This document shows, piece by piece, positions 55,536 through 64,000 of a stretch of 64,000 nt of DNA. The stretch is taken from positions 62,001 to 126,000 of the forward strand of contig NZ_PDJV01000002.1 in assembly GCF_004116465.1 (NCBI RefSeq). Reading direction: 5' to 3'. Numbering within the stretch: position 1 is the first letter of the stretch; every line of letters begins with the position of its first letter. The stretch is from Arcobacter sp. F2176 (GTDB taxonomy: Bacteria; Campylobacterota; Campylobacteria; Campylobacterales; Arcobacteraceae). Both the position numbers and the translations under genes were made by a program. The notes under the pieces are model-generated. The model did not search any database, was not told where the DNA came from, and worked only from the letters and a program-made list of their open reading frames with translations.

Positions 55536-56948
55536 ATGACAAATAAAAACTTAAATAAACACCTTGCTGAACAAACAGTAATGTTCGCAAGTATCACAAA
55601 ATGGATATTAATTTCTTCTTTAATTGGTGCAATAGTTGGTGCAATCGTATCTTTATTTTTAAAGCTTCTAGAATATTGTGAAAACTCAAGAGAGCTACTT
55701 CCCTTTAATTATTATTATACCTTACCCTTTGCCCTTGTTATTACAGTATTTTTAATAAAAAAGTTTGCCCCAAGTGCACAAGGACATGGAACAGAAAAAG
55801 TTATTGAAGCTGTGCATAAAAAATCTGGTGAAATGGATATAAAAGTAATACCAGTAAAATTATTTGCAACTGTATTAACCATATTTGCAGGTGGTTCAGT
55901 TGGTAAAGAGGGGCCAGGGGCACAAATAGGTGCTGCTGCTGCTTCTTTTATAGCAAATTTATTTAAGTTTTCAAGACGAGATAAAAAGAAGATGGTTATT
56001 TGTGGTATTAGTGCTGGATTTGCTTCTGTATTTGGAACTCCATTAGCAGGTGCTATATTTGGTGTTGAGATACTAATTGTTGGTGCCTTGATGTATGATA
56101 TTTTACTTCCATCTATTGTTGCTGGATTTTCTGCTTTTTTTGTAGCAAAAATGTTATTTGGTATTAGTTATACCTATTTTGATATTGCTTTTTATACGGT
56201 TTTTGATTTTAATTATGCACTAATAGCTAAAATCTTAATTGGTGGGATATTTTTTGGATTAGTAGCAGATTTTATTATTACTACTATGTCTGCAGTTGAA
56301 AAGTTTGCAAGTAGCTTAAAAATGAATTATATGTTAAAAGCTTTTTTAGGTGGAGTTGTAATTGTAATTCTTACAATGATTTTTGGAACTGAGTATTTAG
56401 GATTGGGATTTGAGACTATTAAAAGCTCACTGTCTTCTAGCTTTGAGCTTCACGAAAATGTGCCTTGGTATGCCTTTATCTTTAAAACTGTCTTTACTGC
56501 ACTTACTTTAGGTTTTGGTGGAAGTGGAGGAGTTATTACTCCTGTGTTTTATATCGGGGCTACTAGTGGAAACTTCTTTGGTTGGCTAGTTGATGGATAT
56601 ATTCCACTATTTGCTGCGTTAGGGTTTGTAAGTGTTCTTGCAGGTGCTACTAGTGCTCCAATTGCAGCTATGATTATGGCAGTTGAACTTTTTGGTATGA
56701 ATGTTGCCCACTATGCAGCTTTATCAATTATAATCGCCTTTTTAATGACAGGACATAGAAGTGTTTTCCCTTCTCAACTTTTAGCTATGAAAAAATCAGA
56801 AGCACTAGATGTGAATTTAGGGGAAGAGATTAATAATACCCATGCAACTTATACAACTAAGTTTTTTGAAAATATAACAAAAATAGGAAAACTAATTTAT
56901 AGAAAACTAAAAGAGCAAAGAGCTAGAAATAAGGATGAAGACCTATAG
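55536..56948 (+). CDS. ClC-family chloride channel/transporter
   Basis: A 470-residue ClC protein. The anion-path motifs are GGSVGKEGPGAQIGAA (gating Glu in GKEGP) and GGSGGVITPVFYIGAT, with GTPLAGAIFGVE between. There is no CBS domain. Whether it is a channel or a Cl-/H+ exchanger is not settled; the proton-Glu site is not obvious to me. It is convergent with yraN, overlapping by 6 bases. Confidence 0.93.
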   Translation: MTNKNLNKHLAEQTVMFASITKWILISSLIGAIVGAIVSLFLKLLEYCENSRELLPFNYYYTLPFALVITVFLIKKFAPSAQGHGTEKVIEAVHKKSGEMDIKVIPVKLFATVLTIFAGGSVGKEGPGAQIGAAAASFIANLFKFSRRDKKKMVICGISAGFASVFGTPLAGAIFGVEILIVGALMYDILLPSIVAGFSAFFVAKMLFGISYTYFDIAFYTVFDFNYALIAKILIGGIFFGLVADFIITTMSAVEKFASSLKMNYMLKAFLGGVVIVILTMIFGTEYLGLGFETIKSSLSSSFELHENVPWYAFIFKTVFTALTLGFGGSGGVITPVFYIGATSGNFFGWLVDGYIPLFAALGFVSVLAGATSAPIAAMIMAVELFGMNVAHYAALSIIIAFLMTGHRSVFPSQLLAMKKSEALDVNLGEEINNTHATYTTKFFENITKIGKLIYRKLKEQRARNKDEDL

Positions 56949-57278
56949 AGTTATATTTTCTAAAAACTCTAGTTCTTCATTTACAACAATAATTGCATCT
57001 ATACAAAATGCAACATTTAGTTTTTTAGTTTGTAAATAATAATCGGCACTTCTTTTTATTTTTGATAGTTTTGATTTAGTTATATTATTTACAGCTGCTT
57101 CATATTCAAGACCAGATTTTACTTCTACAAAATGATAAGTTTCATTTTTTGAAGCAATAATGTCAATTTCACCTATTTTTTTTGCAAAAAAGTTTTGCTC
57201 AACTATTTTAAAGCCCTGTTCGTTTAAGTACTCACAAGCTTTTGTTTCTGCATATTTCCCTTTATGCTGAGTAGACAT
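56943..57278 (-). CDS. YraN-family nuclease-like protein (UPF0102)
   Basis: A 111-residue PD-(D/E)XK-type protein: GKYAETKACEYLNEQGFKIVEQNF, GEIDIIASKNETYHFVEVK (the E-D-EVK catalytic set). The family is everywhere in bacteria and probably cuts or binds DNA, function unclear. It follows thiS by 6 bases in the same direction. Confidence 0.9.
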   Translation of the reverse strand: MSTQHKGKYAETKACEYLNEQGFKIVEQNFFAKKIGEIDIIASKNETYHFVEVKSGLEYEAAVNNITKSKLSKIKRSADYYLQTKKLNVAFCIDAIIVVNEELEFLENITL

Positions 57279-57284
57279 ATTTTA

Positions 57285-57485
57285 TCAACCACCACCAACA
57301 AATTGTAACAATTCTAGTTTATCATCATTTTGTGGTTTATAATTTGTCCACTCATCTTTTTTAACAATTTCCATATTTACCGCTGCTGCCATAACTTTAT
57401 CTTCGATTTTTAGTGAAGTAATAATTTCTTGCAAAGAGATTCCCTCTTGAAAGTTCTTCTCTTCGCCGTTTATAATAAGATTCAT
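57285..57485 (-). CDS. thiS: Sulfur carrier protein ThiS
   Basis: A 66-residue ubiquitin-fold protein ending in GGG, whose C-terminal Gly is thiocarboxylated to donate sulfur for the thiazole of thiamine. The pattern IINGEEKNFQEGISLQEII and AVNMEIVKKDEW fits. No thiG, thiF or thiH is adjacent; yraN follows. Confidence 0.9.
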   Translation of the reverse strand: MNLIINGEEKNFQEGISLQEIITSLKIEDKVMAAAVNMEIVKKDEWTNYKPQNDDKLELLQFVGGG

Positions 57486-57562
57486 TACACTTTTCCCTCA
57501 TGTAGGTTTATTTTAGTAATGATTTTATCAAAAATATCTTTATGTTAAGTCAAATAAAAATA

Positions 57563-58672
57563 TTAAGATTTAAGAGCTTGGGCAATTATTTTTATACCTT
57601 TTGTAATATCTTCTAAACTAGAGTTTGTAAAATTAAATCTAATCTCATTTTTATTTTTATTTTTTACATAAAATTCGCAACCAGGTACAAATACAACTTT
57701 TCTTTTCATACATTTATTTAAAAGTTCAAAGCTATCAACATCTTTAAATTCACCATAGACAAACATCCCACCTTTTGGTTTTTCATAAACAAATTCAGGA
57801 AGATATTTATCTAATTGTTCACAAAAGTATTCTGATTTTTCTTTGTAGTATTTTCTTAAAATATTTAAGTGGTTTTGATATTTTTTATCATTTTTTAAAT
57901 ACTCATTTAAAAGATGTTGAGATAAACCACAACTATGTAAATCAATACTCTCTTTTATTACTAAAAGTTCATCGATTAATTTTTTATTTGCTCTTATCCA
58001 ACCAATTCGAAGTGAGGGACAAAGTGTTTTTGAAAAAGAACCTAAATGAAAACTATTATTTGGAATAAGTGAGCTTATACTTTTGTTTTTTTCATCAAAA
58101 TATAGTTCAGTATAAGGGCTATCTTCTATTAATAATCCATTATTCTTTTCAACTATTTTTGCTACTTCTTCTCTTTTGTATTTAGAATAAGTTCTAGTTG
58201 ATGGGTTTTGAAAATCTGGAATCAAATAACTTAATTTTGATTTTTCAAAAGCTTTTTTAAAAGATTTTAACTCTATACCATCACTTTCTAATGGAGCAGT
58301 TTTCATTTTCAAATCATTTAATTTAAAAGTATTAATTGCACCTAAATAAGAAGGATCTTCTAAAACTATAGATTTATTTTGGAAGTGTCTTGCTAAGATG
58401 TATAAAGCTTGTTGGCTTCCTGTAGTAATAAGTATATTTTCAGCTTCAGTTTCAAAGCCCTCATTACAATATTGTTTTGCAATTTTTTTTCTTAGGCTTT
58501 TAATTCCATTACTTAAACTATATTGCCAAACATCTCTTTTTTTTAAGATGTTATTTGCTGATAATTTTAAATCATCAACTGGAAATAATAAGCTATTTGG
58601 TAAACCACCTGCAAATGATATTGTCTCTTCATCTATTGCTTCAAGTATCTCTCTTATAAATGAGCGTTTCAT
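57563..58672 (-). CDS. PLP-dependent aminotransferase of the LysN/2-aminoadipate type
   Basis: A 369-residue class I/II aminotransferase: SFAGGLPNSLLFP at the start, ITTGSQQALYILARHF, IEDSPYTELYF, and the PLP lysine in GSFSKTLCPSLRIGWI. The SFAGGLP start marks the MocR-related catalytic subgroup, here without the GntR DNA-binding domain. The amino acid substrate is uncertain. It is divergent from the AraC gene and may be controlled by it. Confidence 0.85.
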   Translation of the reverse strand: MKRSFIREILEAIDEETISFAGGLPNSLLFPVDDLKLSANNILKKRDVWQYSLSNGIKSLRKKIAKQYCNEGFETEAENILITTGSQQALYILARHFQNKSIVLEDPSYLGAINTFKLNDLKMKTAPLESDGIELKSFKKAFEKSKLSYLIPDFQNPSTRTYSKYKREEVAKIVEKNNGLLIEDSPYTELYFDEKNKSISSLIPNNSFHLGSFSKTLCPSLRIGWIRANKKLIDELLVIKESIDLHSCGLSQHLLNEYLKNDKKYQNHLNILRKYYKEKSEYFCEQLDKYLPEFVYEKPKGGMFVYGEFKDVDSFELLNKCMKRKVVFVPGCEFYVKNKNKNEIRFNFTNSSLEDITKGIKIIAQALKS

Positions 58673-58777
58673 TTAATCCTCTTTTTAGTGAAATGATATA
58701 TGAATAAAATTTTTTATTCTTTACACTTTTTGCTATAAAAACTATCTATTCTTGCTAAAAATATAATATAATATTTT

Positions 58778-59656
58778 ATGAAAAAAGAGACTTTAGAAAA
58801 ACGAGCAAAAATCACTAATTACATTATGTACTATATTTACAAATATATTGATACCGATATAAATATAGATACTCTAAGTATGGATTTAAATATAAGTAAA
58901 TTTCATATGCACCGTATATTTAAAGAAGAGTTTGGGAAAAATATTTATGAAGCAATTAAATCAATAAGATTACAAAAAGCCTCTACTTTACTTATTACAA
59001 ATAAGTACTCAACTATTACCCAAATAGCTTCTATGTGTGGATATAGCTCACAAACTTCTTTTATAAGAGCATTTAAACAAAGATTTAATTGTACTCCTAA
59101 AAAATGGAAAAATGATGGTTATAAAGAGTACTCTAAAGAGATTTTAAAAGATTCAATTGATTCTTTGGATTTAAATATTCCTGAATTTAATATTGAAGCA
59201 AAAATTGTAAAAATGCCCAAATTAAGAGCTTATTATATAAGACATGAAGGTTATGATAATAGTATAAAAAATATTTGGCAAAAACTTTATACTTGGACAC
59301 TTACAAAAAATATAAAAAATTATAAACAAATAGGTATTCATCACGATAATCCAGTAATTACACCCCTTGATAAGTGTCAATATATAGCTTGTATAGTTTT
59401 AGAAGATGAGGTTGAAATAGAAGACTCTTCTCTTCCAACATTTTTAATTCCAGATGGGATATATGCAAAATTTCACTTAGAAGGTTTTTCTGGAGATACT
59501 TTAAAATTTATGCGATGGCTTTATCACACTTGGTTATTAAATAGTGGTTATGAGACTAAAACAGCACCTTCTTATTCAATATATGAAAAGAATCATTTTT
59601 TAGAAGATGATGAAAAATTTATTTTAGATTATTATTTACCTATTACATATGTATAA
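58778..59656 (+). CDS. AraC-family regulator with GyrI-like effector domain
   Basis: A 292-residue regulator. Residues 10-110 are the AraC DNA-binding part with two helix-turn-helix units (LSMDLNISKFHMHRIFKEEFG and IASMCGYSSQTSFIRAFK); residues about 135-292 form a GyrI-like small-molecule domain (MPKLRAYYIRHEGYD, LPTFLIPDGIYAKFHLEG, APSYSIYEKN). This Rob-like order suggests sensing of hydrophobic compounds. There is no ribosome site, and TATAAT at 58767-58772 lies 5 bases before the ATG, so the mRNA may be leaderless. It may control the divergent aminotransferase or the next gene. Confidence 0.9.
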   Translation: MKKETLEKRAKITNYIMYYIYKYIDTDINIDTLSMDLNISKFHMHRIFKEEFGKNIYEAIKSIRLQKASTLLITNKYSTITQIASMCGYSSQTSFIRAFKQRFNCTPKKWKNDGYKEYSKEILKDSIDSLDLNIPEFNIEAKIVKMPKLRAYYIRHEGYDNSIKNIWQKLYTWTLTKNIKNYKQIGIHHDNPVITPLDKCQYIACIVLEDEVEIEDSSLPTFLIPDGIYAKFHLEGFSGDTLKFMRWLYHTWLLNSGYETKTAPSYSIYEKNHFLEDDEKFILDYYLPITYV

Positions 59657-59709
59657 ATAGTACTTAATATAAAATTGGTATAATCGCAAAAAATTTTACT
59701 AGGAAAAAT

Positions 59710-60555
59710 ATGAAGAAAAAAGATTTGTTAAACTATTTATATGTTTTATTAGGAACTATGTCTTTGTCTTTTGGTGCTGTAACTTTATTATCTCCAAATG
59801 AGATAATAACAGGTGGAGGAATAGGTATTGCTTTACTTGTTCATTATGTATTTCCTAATCTTACTTTAGGTACATATATTATACTTGTCAGTGCTCCTTT
59901 TATAATTGTGGGATATATTTATTATGGTAAAAAATATACGATTAAAACACTAATTACAATGTTATTACTTTCATTCTTTACAGATTTTTTCAAAGAAGTT
60001 TTAGAATTAAAACCTTTAGTAAATGATATTCTTTTAGGAGCTGTATTTGGTGGTATATTTGTAGGATTTGGTGTTGGATTTATTATGAAAGGTAAATCAT
60101 CAACAGGTAGTACTTCTATTTCAGGAGAATTAATAGCTTCAAAAACGAAGTTTAAAGTATCTGAAATATTATTAGCTCAAGATGCAGTGATTTTAATTAG
60201 TTCAATATTTGTATATGGAGATATTAAAAAATCATTTTATAGTCTTATTGGAGTTTATATTACTTCAAAAATTGTTGATATGGTATTAACAGGAAGACCA
60301 TCTAAAAAAGTTGTTCATATAATCTCAAATAAGGTTGAAGATTTAACTGTACACATAAGAGAAAGAATTGAAGAGCATGGAGCTGTGATTACAGGAGTTG
60401 GTTTACATAAAGGGCAAGATAAGAATATAATCTTTGTAGCTGTTGAAACAAATAAAATACAATTATTAAGAGATATTATTTCAAAGCATGACCCAGAAGC
60501 ATTTTTAATCATTTCAGAAGCTTCTGAAATACTAGGAAGAGGAACTAAAATATGA
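59710..60555 (+). CDS. YitT-family membrane protein (DUF2179)
   Basis: A 281-residue protein with about five helices (residues 8-190), including the YitT marks LLSPNEIITGGGIGIALL and GKSSTGSTSISGELI, and a C-terminal cytoplasmic DUF2179 domain (about 195-281) with VVHIISNKVEDLTVHIRERIEEHGAVITG. Function is unknown. The start of pepA overlaps its end by 4 bases. Confidence 0.88.
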   Translation: MKKKDLLNYLYVLLGTMSLSFGAVTLLSPNEIITGGGIGIALLVHYVFPNLTLGTYIILVSAPFIIVGYIYYGKKYTIKTLITMLLLSFFTDFFKEVLELKPLVNDILLGAVFGGIFVGFGVGFIMKGKSSTGSTSISGELIASKTKFKVSEILLAQDAVILISSIFVYGDIKKSFYSLIGVYITSKIVDMVLTGRPSKKVVHIISNKVEDLTVHIRERIEEHGAVITGVGLHKGQDKNIIFVAVETNKIQLLRDIISKHDPEAFLIISEASEILGRGTKI

Positions 60556-61964
60556 AAATAAAATTAAAAGAAATAGAAAAATTTGATATAGAGATTATTA
60601 TTTTAAAAAGTTTAAAAGAGTGCAAAAAAGAAGAAAAAGAGTTATTAAAACAAAGTGGTTTCAATGCAAATGAAGGTGAAGTTCTATTTCATGGGAAAAA
60701 GTTATATGTTGGTACAAACAAACTAAAAGGCGAAGATCTAAAAATCGCTTTTTCAAATGCTATAAAAGCTATTTTAAAAACAAAATATAAAAATGTAAAA
60801 ATCTCCCTTGTAAATAAAGATAAGGAATTAAATCTAAAAAATATCGTAGAAGGTTTAGTTTTAGGAGCATATTCTTTTGATAAATATAAATCAAAAAAAG
60901 AAGAAAAAGAGTTAAATGTTTTTATTGATAGCAAAGATTCAAAATACAAAAAAACTGATTTGCAAAATGAGTTAAATGAAGTAGTAGCTATTTGTGAAAG
61001 CGTTAATTTAGTTCGAAATATTGTTAATACTACACCTGAAGATTTTACTCCAATTACAATGGCACAAAAGGCAAAAGAGATATCTTTTTCAAATGGATTA
61101 GAGTGTAAAATCCAAGGGGAAGAGTATTTAGAAAAACATGGCATGAATGCTATGCTTGCTGTTGGACGTGCTTCAAGACATGAAAGCCAACTTATACATT
61201 TAACATATAAACCCAAAAATCCAAAGGGAAAAATTGTTCTTGTGGGAAAAGGTTTAACTTATGATTGTGGAGGATTGAGTTTAAAATCAGGTGAGGGTAT
61301 GGTTTCTATGAAATGTGATAAAAGTGGAGCAAGTGCAGTCTTAGGAGTAATGAATTCTCTAAATGCTATTTCTTGTGAATATGAAGTTCATGGAATCTTA
61401 GGTGCTGTAGAAAATATGATTGGTGGAGATGCTTATAAACCAGATGATGTATTAGTGGCTCGTAATGGCAAAACCATAGAAGTGAGAAATACAGATGCGG
61501 AAGGAAGACTTGTACTTGCTGATTGTTTATGTTATGCCCAAGATGAGATTAAAGATATAGATTATATCTTTGATTTGGCAACACTGACAGGTGCTTGTAT
61601 TATCGCTTTAGGTGAATATACAACTGGTGTAATGGGACATAATAAAAAACTAAAAGAAAAAATCAATAAAGCCTCAGAAAAATCAGGAGAATTAGTTGGA
61701 TTCTTACCTTTTAATAGATATTTACCACCTATGATAAAAAGTGGTGTTGCTGATATTGTAAACTCAGTTGGTTCAAAAGCTGGAGGAGCAATAACTGCTG
61801 CATTATTTTTAGATAATTTTATAAAAGATGAGAATAAAAAGAAATGGCTACATTTTGATATAGCAGGAGCAGCTTATAGAGAAAAAGTATGGGGTTATAA
61901 TCCTTATGGAGCAAGTGGAGCAGGGGTTAGACTTCTTTTAGAATTTATGCAAAATCAAAAATAG
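60552..61964 (+). CDS. pepA: Leucyl aminopeptidase (M17 family)
   Basis: A 470-residue M17 metallopeptidase. Metal and active-site motifs are VGKGLTYDCGGLSLK (Lys and Asp), SMKCDKSGASAVLG, and NTDAEGRLVLADCL. It forms cytosolic hexamers that trim N-terminal residues; in Enterobacteria it also binds DNA at cer sites. It overlaps the YitT gene by 4 bases, and its stop codon lies in the terminator at 61955. Confidence 0.94.
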   Translation: MKIKLKEIEKFDIEIIILKSLKECKKEEKELLKQSGFNANEGEVLFHGKKLYVGTNKLKGEDLKIAFSNAIKAILKTKYKNVKISLVNKDKELNLKNIVEGLVLGAYSFDKYKSKKEEKELNVFIDSKDSKYKKTDLQNELNEVVAICESVNLVRNIVNTTPEDFTPITMAQKAKEISFSNGLECKIQGEEYLEKHGMNAMLAVGRASRHESQLIHLTYKPKNPKGKIVLVGKGLTYDCGGLSLKSGEGMVSMKCDKSGASAVLGVMNSLNAISCEYEVHGILGAVENMIGGDAYKPDDVLVARNGKTIEVRNTDAEGRLVLADCLCYAQDEIKDIDYIFDLATLTGACIIALGEYTTGVMGHNKKLKEKINKASEKSGELVGFLPFNRYLPPMIKSGVADIVNSVGSKAGGAITAALFLDNFIKDENKKKWLHFDIAGAAYREKVWGYNPYGASGAGVRLLLEFMQNQK

Positions 61965-61983
61965 CTAAAAAAGCTATTTTTGA
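61955..61983. terminator. Bidirectional terminator between pepA and the metallo-hydrolase gene
   Basis: TCAAAAATAGCT pairs perfectly with AGCTATTTTTGA (12 bases, loop AAAAA). It starts inside the last pepA codons and works from both sides. Confidence 0.82.
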
Positions 61984-61989
61984 TAATAC

Positions 61990-62904
61990 TTAATTTTTCA
62001 TTCTTCTTTTTTCATATTTTGGATAAAGATTTATAATACTTCTTTCAAACTCTTCTTTAAACATTGTAAAACTTTCAAACTCTTTAGGAATTGGTCTAGC
62101 AAGAATTTCGAAGATATCAAAACCATTTCTAGCACTATTTTTTAAAGTATTATCTAAATAGTGTAAATAAGCTATATCTTCATTTATAGCATTTTTAGTT
62201 CTATCAATTTTTCCATGTCCTGGGACTAAGATTTTATAATTTATTTTTTTTAATTTTTCTAGGGATTTTATCCAATCTGGAATATTTGCATGTGGTGTAG
62301 CAAGGGTTCTTTTATTAAAAACTAAATCAGCTGCATAAAGTATTTTAGTATTTTCATCATAAATTACTAAATCACTTTTTGTATGACCATCTAAATAAAA
62401 AAGTTTTAATTTATATCCATCTAGATTTAACTCATTTGATTTTAGTATTTCATTTGGAACTTTTATTTTAGTACCATTCATAGCACCTTGCACTAGATTA
62501 TTTAGATTTGCAATATATAAATCTCCATTTTTTGCTATTTCATTTTTTGTAAATTCTGTTGAAAAGATTTCACTATTAGAAAAAGCATTATTCCCTAAGA
62601 AATGATCAGGATGGTGGTGAGTATTGATTACATATTTTATTGGCTTATTTGTGATTTGTTTTATTTTCTTTTTTACTTCTTCTCCATACTCATATGAACT
62701 ACCAGTATCTATTAAAATAACACTATTTTTTGTGATAATAAAAGCAGTATTTGAAATATCTCCACCATTTTTAACAGAAAAATACTCCTCTTTTCCATAA
62801 AAATAGTAGCTATTGTTAGATAGTTTTATGGCTTTTAGTTCAAAATTAAAACTAGTAGAATATAAGAATGTTGAATAAAAAATAAATATATAAAAATATT
62901 TCAT
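61990..62904 (-). CDS. Metallo-beta-lactamase-fold hydrolase of the quinoprotein relay/SoxH type
   Basis: A 304-residue secreted protein with a signal peptide (about residues 1-17) and the MBL metal motif THHHPDH (about residues 96-102), with further ligands in DGHTKSD and VPGHGKID. Proteins of this type travel with SoxYZ-like carriers in PQQ-dehydrogenase and sulfur-oxidation clusters, as the next gene shows. Its substrate is not known. It overlaps the SoxYZ-like gene by one base (TAATG). Confidence 0.85.
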   Translation of the reverse strand: MKYFYIFIFYSTFLYSTSFNFELKAIKLSNNSYYFYGKEEYFSVKNGGDISNTAFIITKNSVILIDTGSSYEYGEEVKKKIKQITNKPIKYVINTHHHPDHFLGNNAFSNSEIFSTEFTKNEIAKNGDLYIANLNNLVQGAMNGTKIKVPNEILKSNELNLDGYKLKLFYLDGHTKSDLVIYDENTKILYAADLVFNKRTLATPHANIPDWIKSLEKLKKINYKILVPGHGKIDRTKNAINEDIAYLHYLDNTLKNSARNGFDIFEILARPIPKEFESFTMFKEEFERSIINLYPKYEKRRMKN

Positions 62905-63641
62905 TATAATTCCAGTTTAAAATCGTTTCCTTCATTATCAAAGAAATGAATATTTAGATTTTTTACTTTCTTATTTATCTCAAAAATAAATCTAGGATTT
63001 TCACTAATTGCAGAAGTTGTTTTGATTGTTGATAATATTTTATTTGAATCTTGGATTGTGATTTTTTCTATATAAAATTCTAAGCTACCAAATATTAAAC
63101 CTGTTTCCATGGGATGGAAGATTGAAGCTTTAATTCTTTTATTATTATTTTTTATAAATATCTTTCCTTTTGTTATACCTAATTTTTTTGCAAATGATTT
63201 ATCTTTTGATGCAAGACTTGAAACATCACAACCTCCACCTAAACTTTTAATAAGTGCATTGTTTACATGCCATATATTTTTATTATCAAGAACCAATATT
63301 CTTAGTGGTGTTTCATTGGCAACTTTTATATTGGTAGAGAATACGGGAAGTATCTCTTTTATATCCATATCTATTATTATAGGGATTGGATTATAATCTG
63401 CAAATATAAGCATTCTTTTTGCATTCATTATTTTTGAAGCATCAATATAAATAGGAACTTGCAAGGAATTATCAGCAAACTTTGGAACTTGTATTTTGAT
63501 ATTTTTATTATCAAAGACATATTTATTTTCACCCATAATGGGTTTAGTAATATCTAAAAATGATGATGAATCAATTATTTCATCTGCACTTAAATTAATA
63601 TTTACTATTAGAAATATAATTGTAAAAACAAACTTTTTCAT
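62904..63641 (-). CDS. SoxYZ-like fused sulfur carrier protein
   Basis: A 245-residue periplasmic protein with a signal peptide (about residues 1-18). The N-terminal half is SoxY-like, with the carrier cysteine Cys138 in LGGGCDVSS; the C-terminal half is SoxZ-like, with ASIFHPMETGL. In the fused version the cysteine is internal rather than at the SoxY tip GGCGG. It sits between the DUF302 gene and the hydrolase; neither a PQQ dehydrogenase nor soxABCD is visible here. Confidence 0.88.
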   Translation of the reverse strand: MKKFVFTIIFLIVNINLSADEIIDSSSFLDITKPIMGENKYVFDNKNIKIQVPKFADNSLQVPIYIDASKIMNAKRMLIFADYNPIPIIIDMDIKEILPVFSTNIKVANETPLRILVLDNKNIWHVNNALIKSLGGGCDVSSLASKDKSFAKKLGITKGKIFIKNNNKRIKASIFHPMETGLIFGSLEFYIEKITIQDSNKILSTIKTTSAISENPRFIFEINKKVKNLNIHFFDNEGNDFKLEL

Positions 63642-63664
63642 TATTTTATTCCTTTTATACCTTC

Positions 63665-64000
63665 TTAATTATCTAAGCTTCTTAAAATTAAATCTTTTAA
63701 TTTATTATTGATTATTATTGAAATATTATTAGCTTTTTCAAAACTATGAAATTTTTTATATGAGATATATAGATAAGTGTCTTTTTTATATATTGAGATG
63801 GAAAGAGGGCAAAATGTAATATTATGAATATTTTCCTCAATCATTTTTAAAGCAAAGCTTCTTTTACAAATTAATAAATTTTTACCTTTTTCTAGTGGAA
63901 TACTTTTTTTTAAAGCTTTAGCAAGAGTGTTTATTGACTTTGCTAAATCAAGCTCATGGATTATTACATATCCTTGATATGAGAGTTCACTTTTTAAGTT
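63665..64000 (-). CDS. DUF302 domain protein (5' end outside window)
   Basis: My minus-strand translation gives the last 111 residues of a DUF302 protein: SYQGYVIIHELDLAKSIN, the LLICKRSFALKMIEEN stretch (usually CNPxLA) and TFCPLSISIYKKDTYLYISY (usually LPCNVVVxE). DUF302 binds an unknown small ligand and occurs with Sox-type and heme proteins. The gene precedes the SoxYZ-like gene in the same direction, 23 bases away, as first known gene of that operon. Confidence 0.8.
   Translation of the reverse strand, partial: NLKSELSYQGYVIIHELDLAKSINTLAKALKKSIPLEKGKNLLICKRSFALKMIEENIHNITFCPLSISIYKKDTYLYISYKKFHSFEKANNISIIINNKLKDLILRSLDN

Noticed and set aside
60689-61216. 175-codon open frame opposite pepA
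   Set aside because: Antisense to conserved M17 sequence; rich in Phe, Ser and Leu, as expected for the shadow of an AT-rich gene.

Overview
The window is AT-rich chromosomal DNA of a free-living member of the Campylobacterota, most like the Arcobacter group. Evidence: a 2:1 mix of housekeeping genes on both strands with very low G+C; menaquinone made by the futalosine route (mqnE); a type II DAHP synthase; an HP0268-type protein next to miaB; a COG3400-type K+ regulator; a compact RNase R; and a flagellar cluster whose promoters show no obvious sigma54 or sigma28 boxes. No tRNA, rRNA, CRISPR array, insertion sequence or prophage is visible. No stretch over 300 bases lacks a gene; the longest gaps are about 190 bases and are described below.

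Layout. 1-10300: flagellar block. fliM (cut by the window edge) and flgI run left; an acidic unknown protein, fliQ, a fliJ-like gene, a motE-like gene, fliL, a small membrane protein, flgH, flgK, fliD, fliS and a small fliT-position gene run right. FlgK is about 900 residues because two tandem adhesin-type beta-sandwich repeats sit inside it. 10288-14776: tilS, rimO, a DUF2892 protein behind a perfect consensus promoter, panC and an isolated oligopeptide permease. 14953-17713: acpS followed by a three-lipoprotein operon ending in lpoB. 17743-24814: ruvX, serB, tal, type II DAHP synthase, two unknowns, an ArsC/Spx-fold protein, gatC and tgt. 24923-31349: K+ regulator, dapC, an unknown, murC, nhaA, dprA. 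31412-35692: an amino-acid ABC binding protein and permease, a chemoreceptor and a lipoprotein. 35703-45819: a divergent polysaccharide deacetylase, ilvC, rnr-holA, rpsF-ssb-rpsR, a calcium-loop protein, cysS and nusA. 45970-54675: HP0268-like, miaB, an acyltransferase, a bitopic membrane protein, mqnE, carbonic anhydrase, bioF-like and a Kef-type antiporter. 54765-64000: DUF502, ClC channel, yraN, thiS, an aminotransferase, an AraC/GyrI regulator, a YitT protein, pepA, and a leftward DUF302 - SoxYZ-like - metallo-hydrolase operon.

The most interesting signal is not a protein. The 120 bases ending in the start codon of tal (plus strand) and the 120 bases ending in the start codon of gatC (minus strand) are related: both begin with the same box (ATTTTCTCAAAGAGA), align without a gap over their whole length at about two thirds identity by hand count, and keep the same three hairpins although the stem bases differ. 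This looks like a structured leader RNA family not tied to one pathway. Other notable points are an apparent ATT start codon for the amino-acid permease, which lies in the same frame as the binding protein and is separated from it by one TAG; a hairpin that masks the ribosome binding site of the bioF-like gene; and a 36-base perfect palindrome beside the consensus promoter of the DUF2892 gene.
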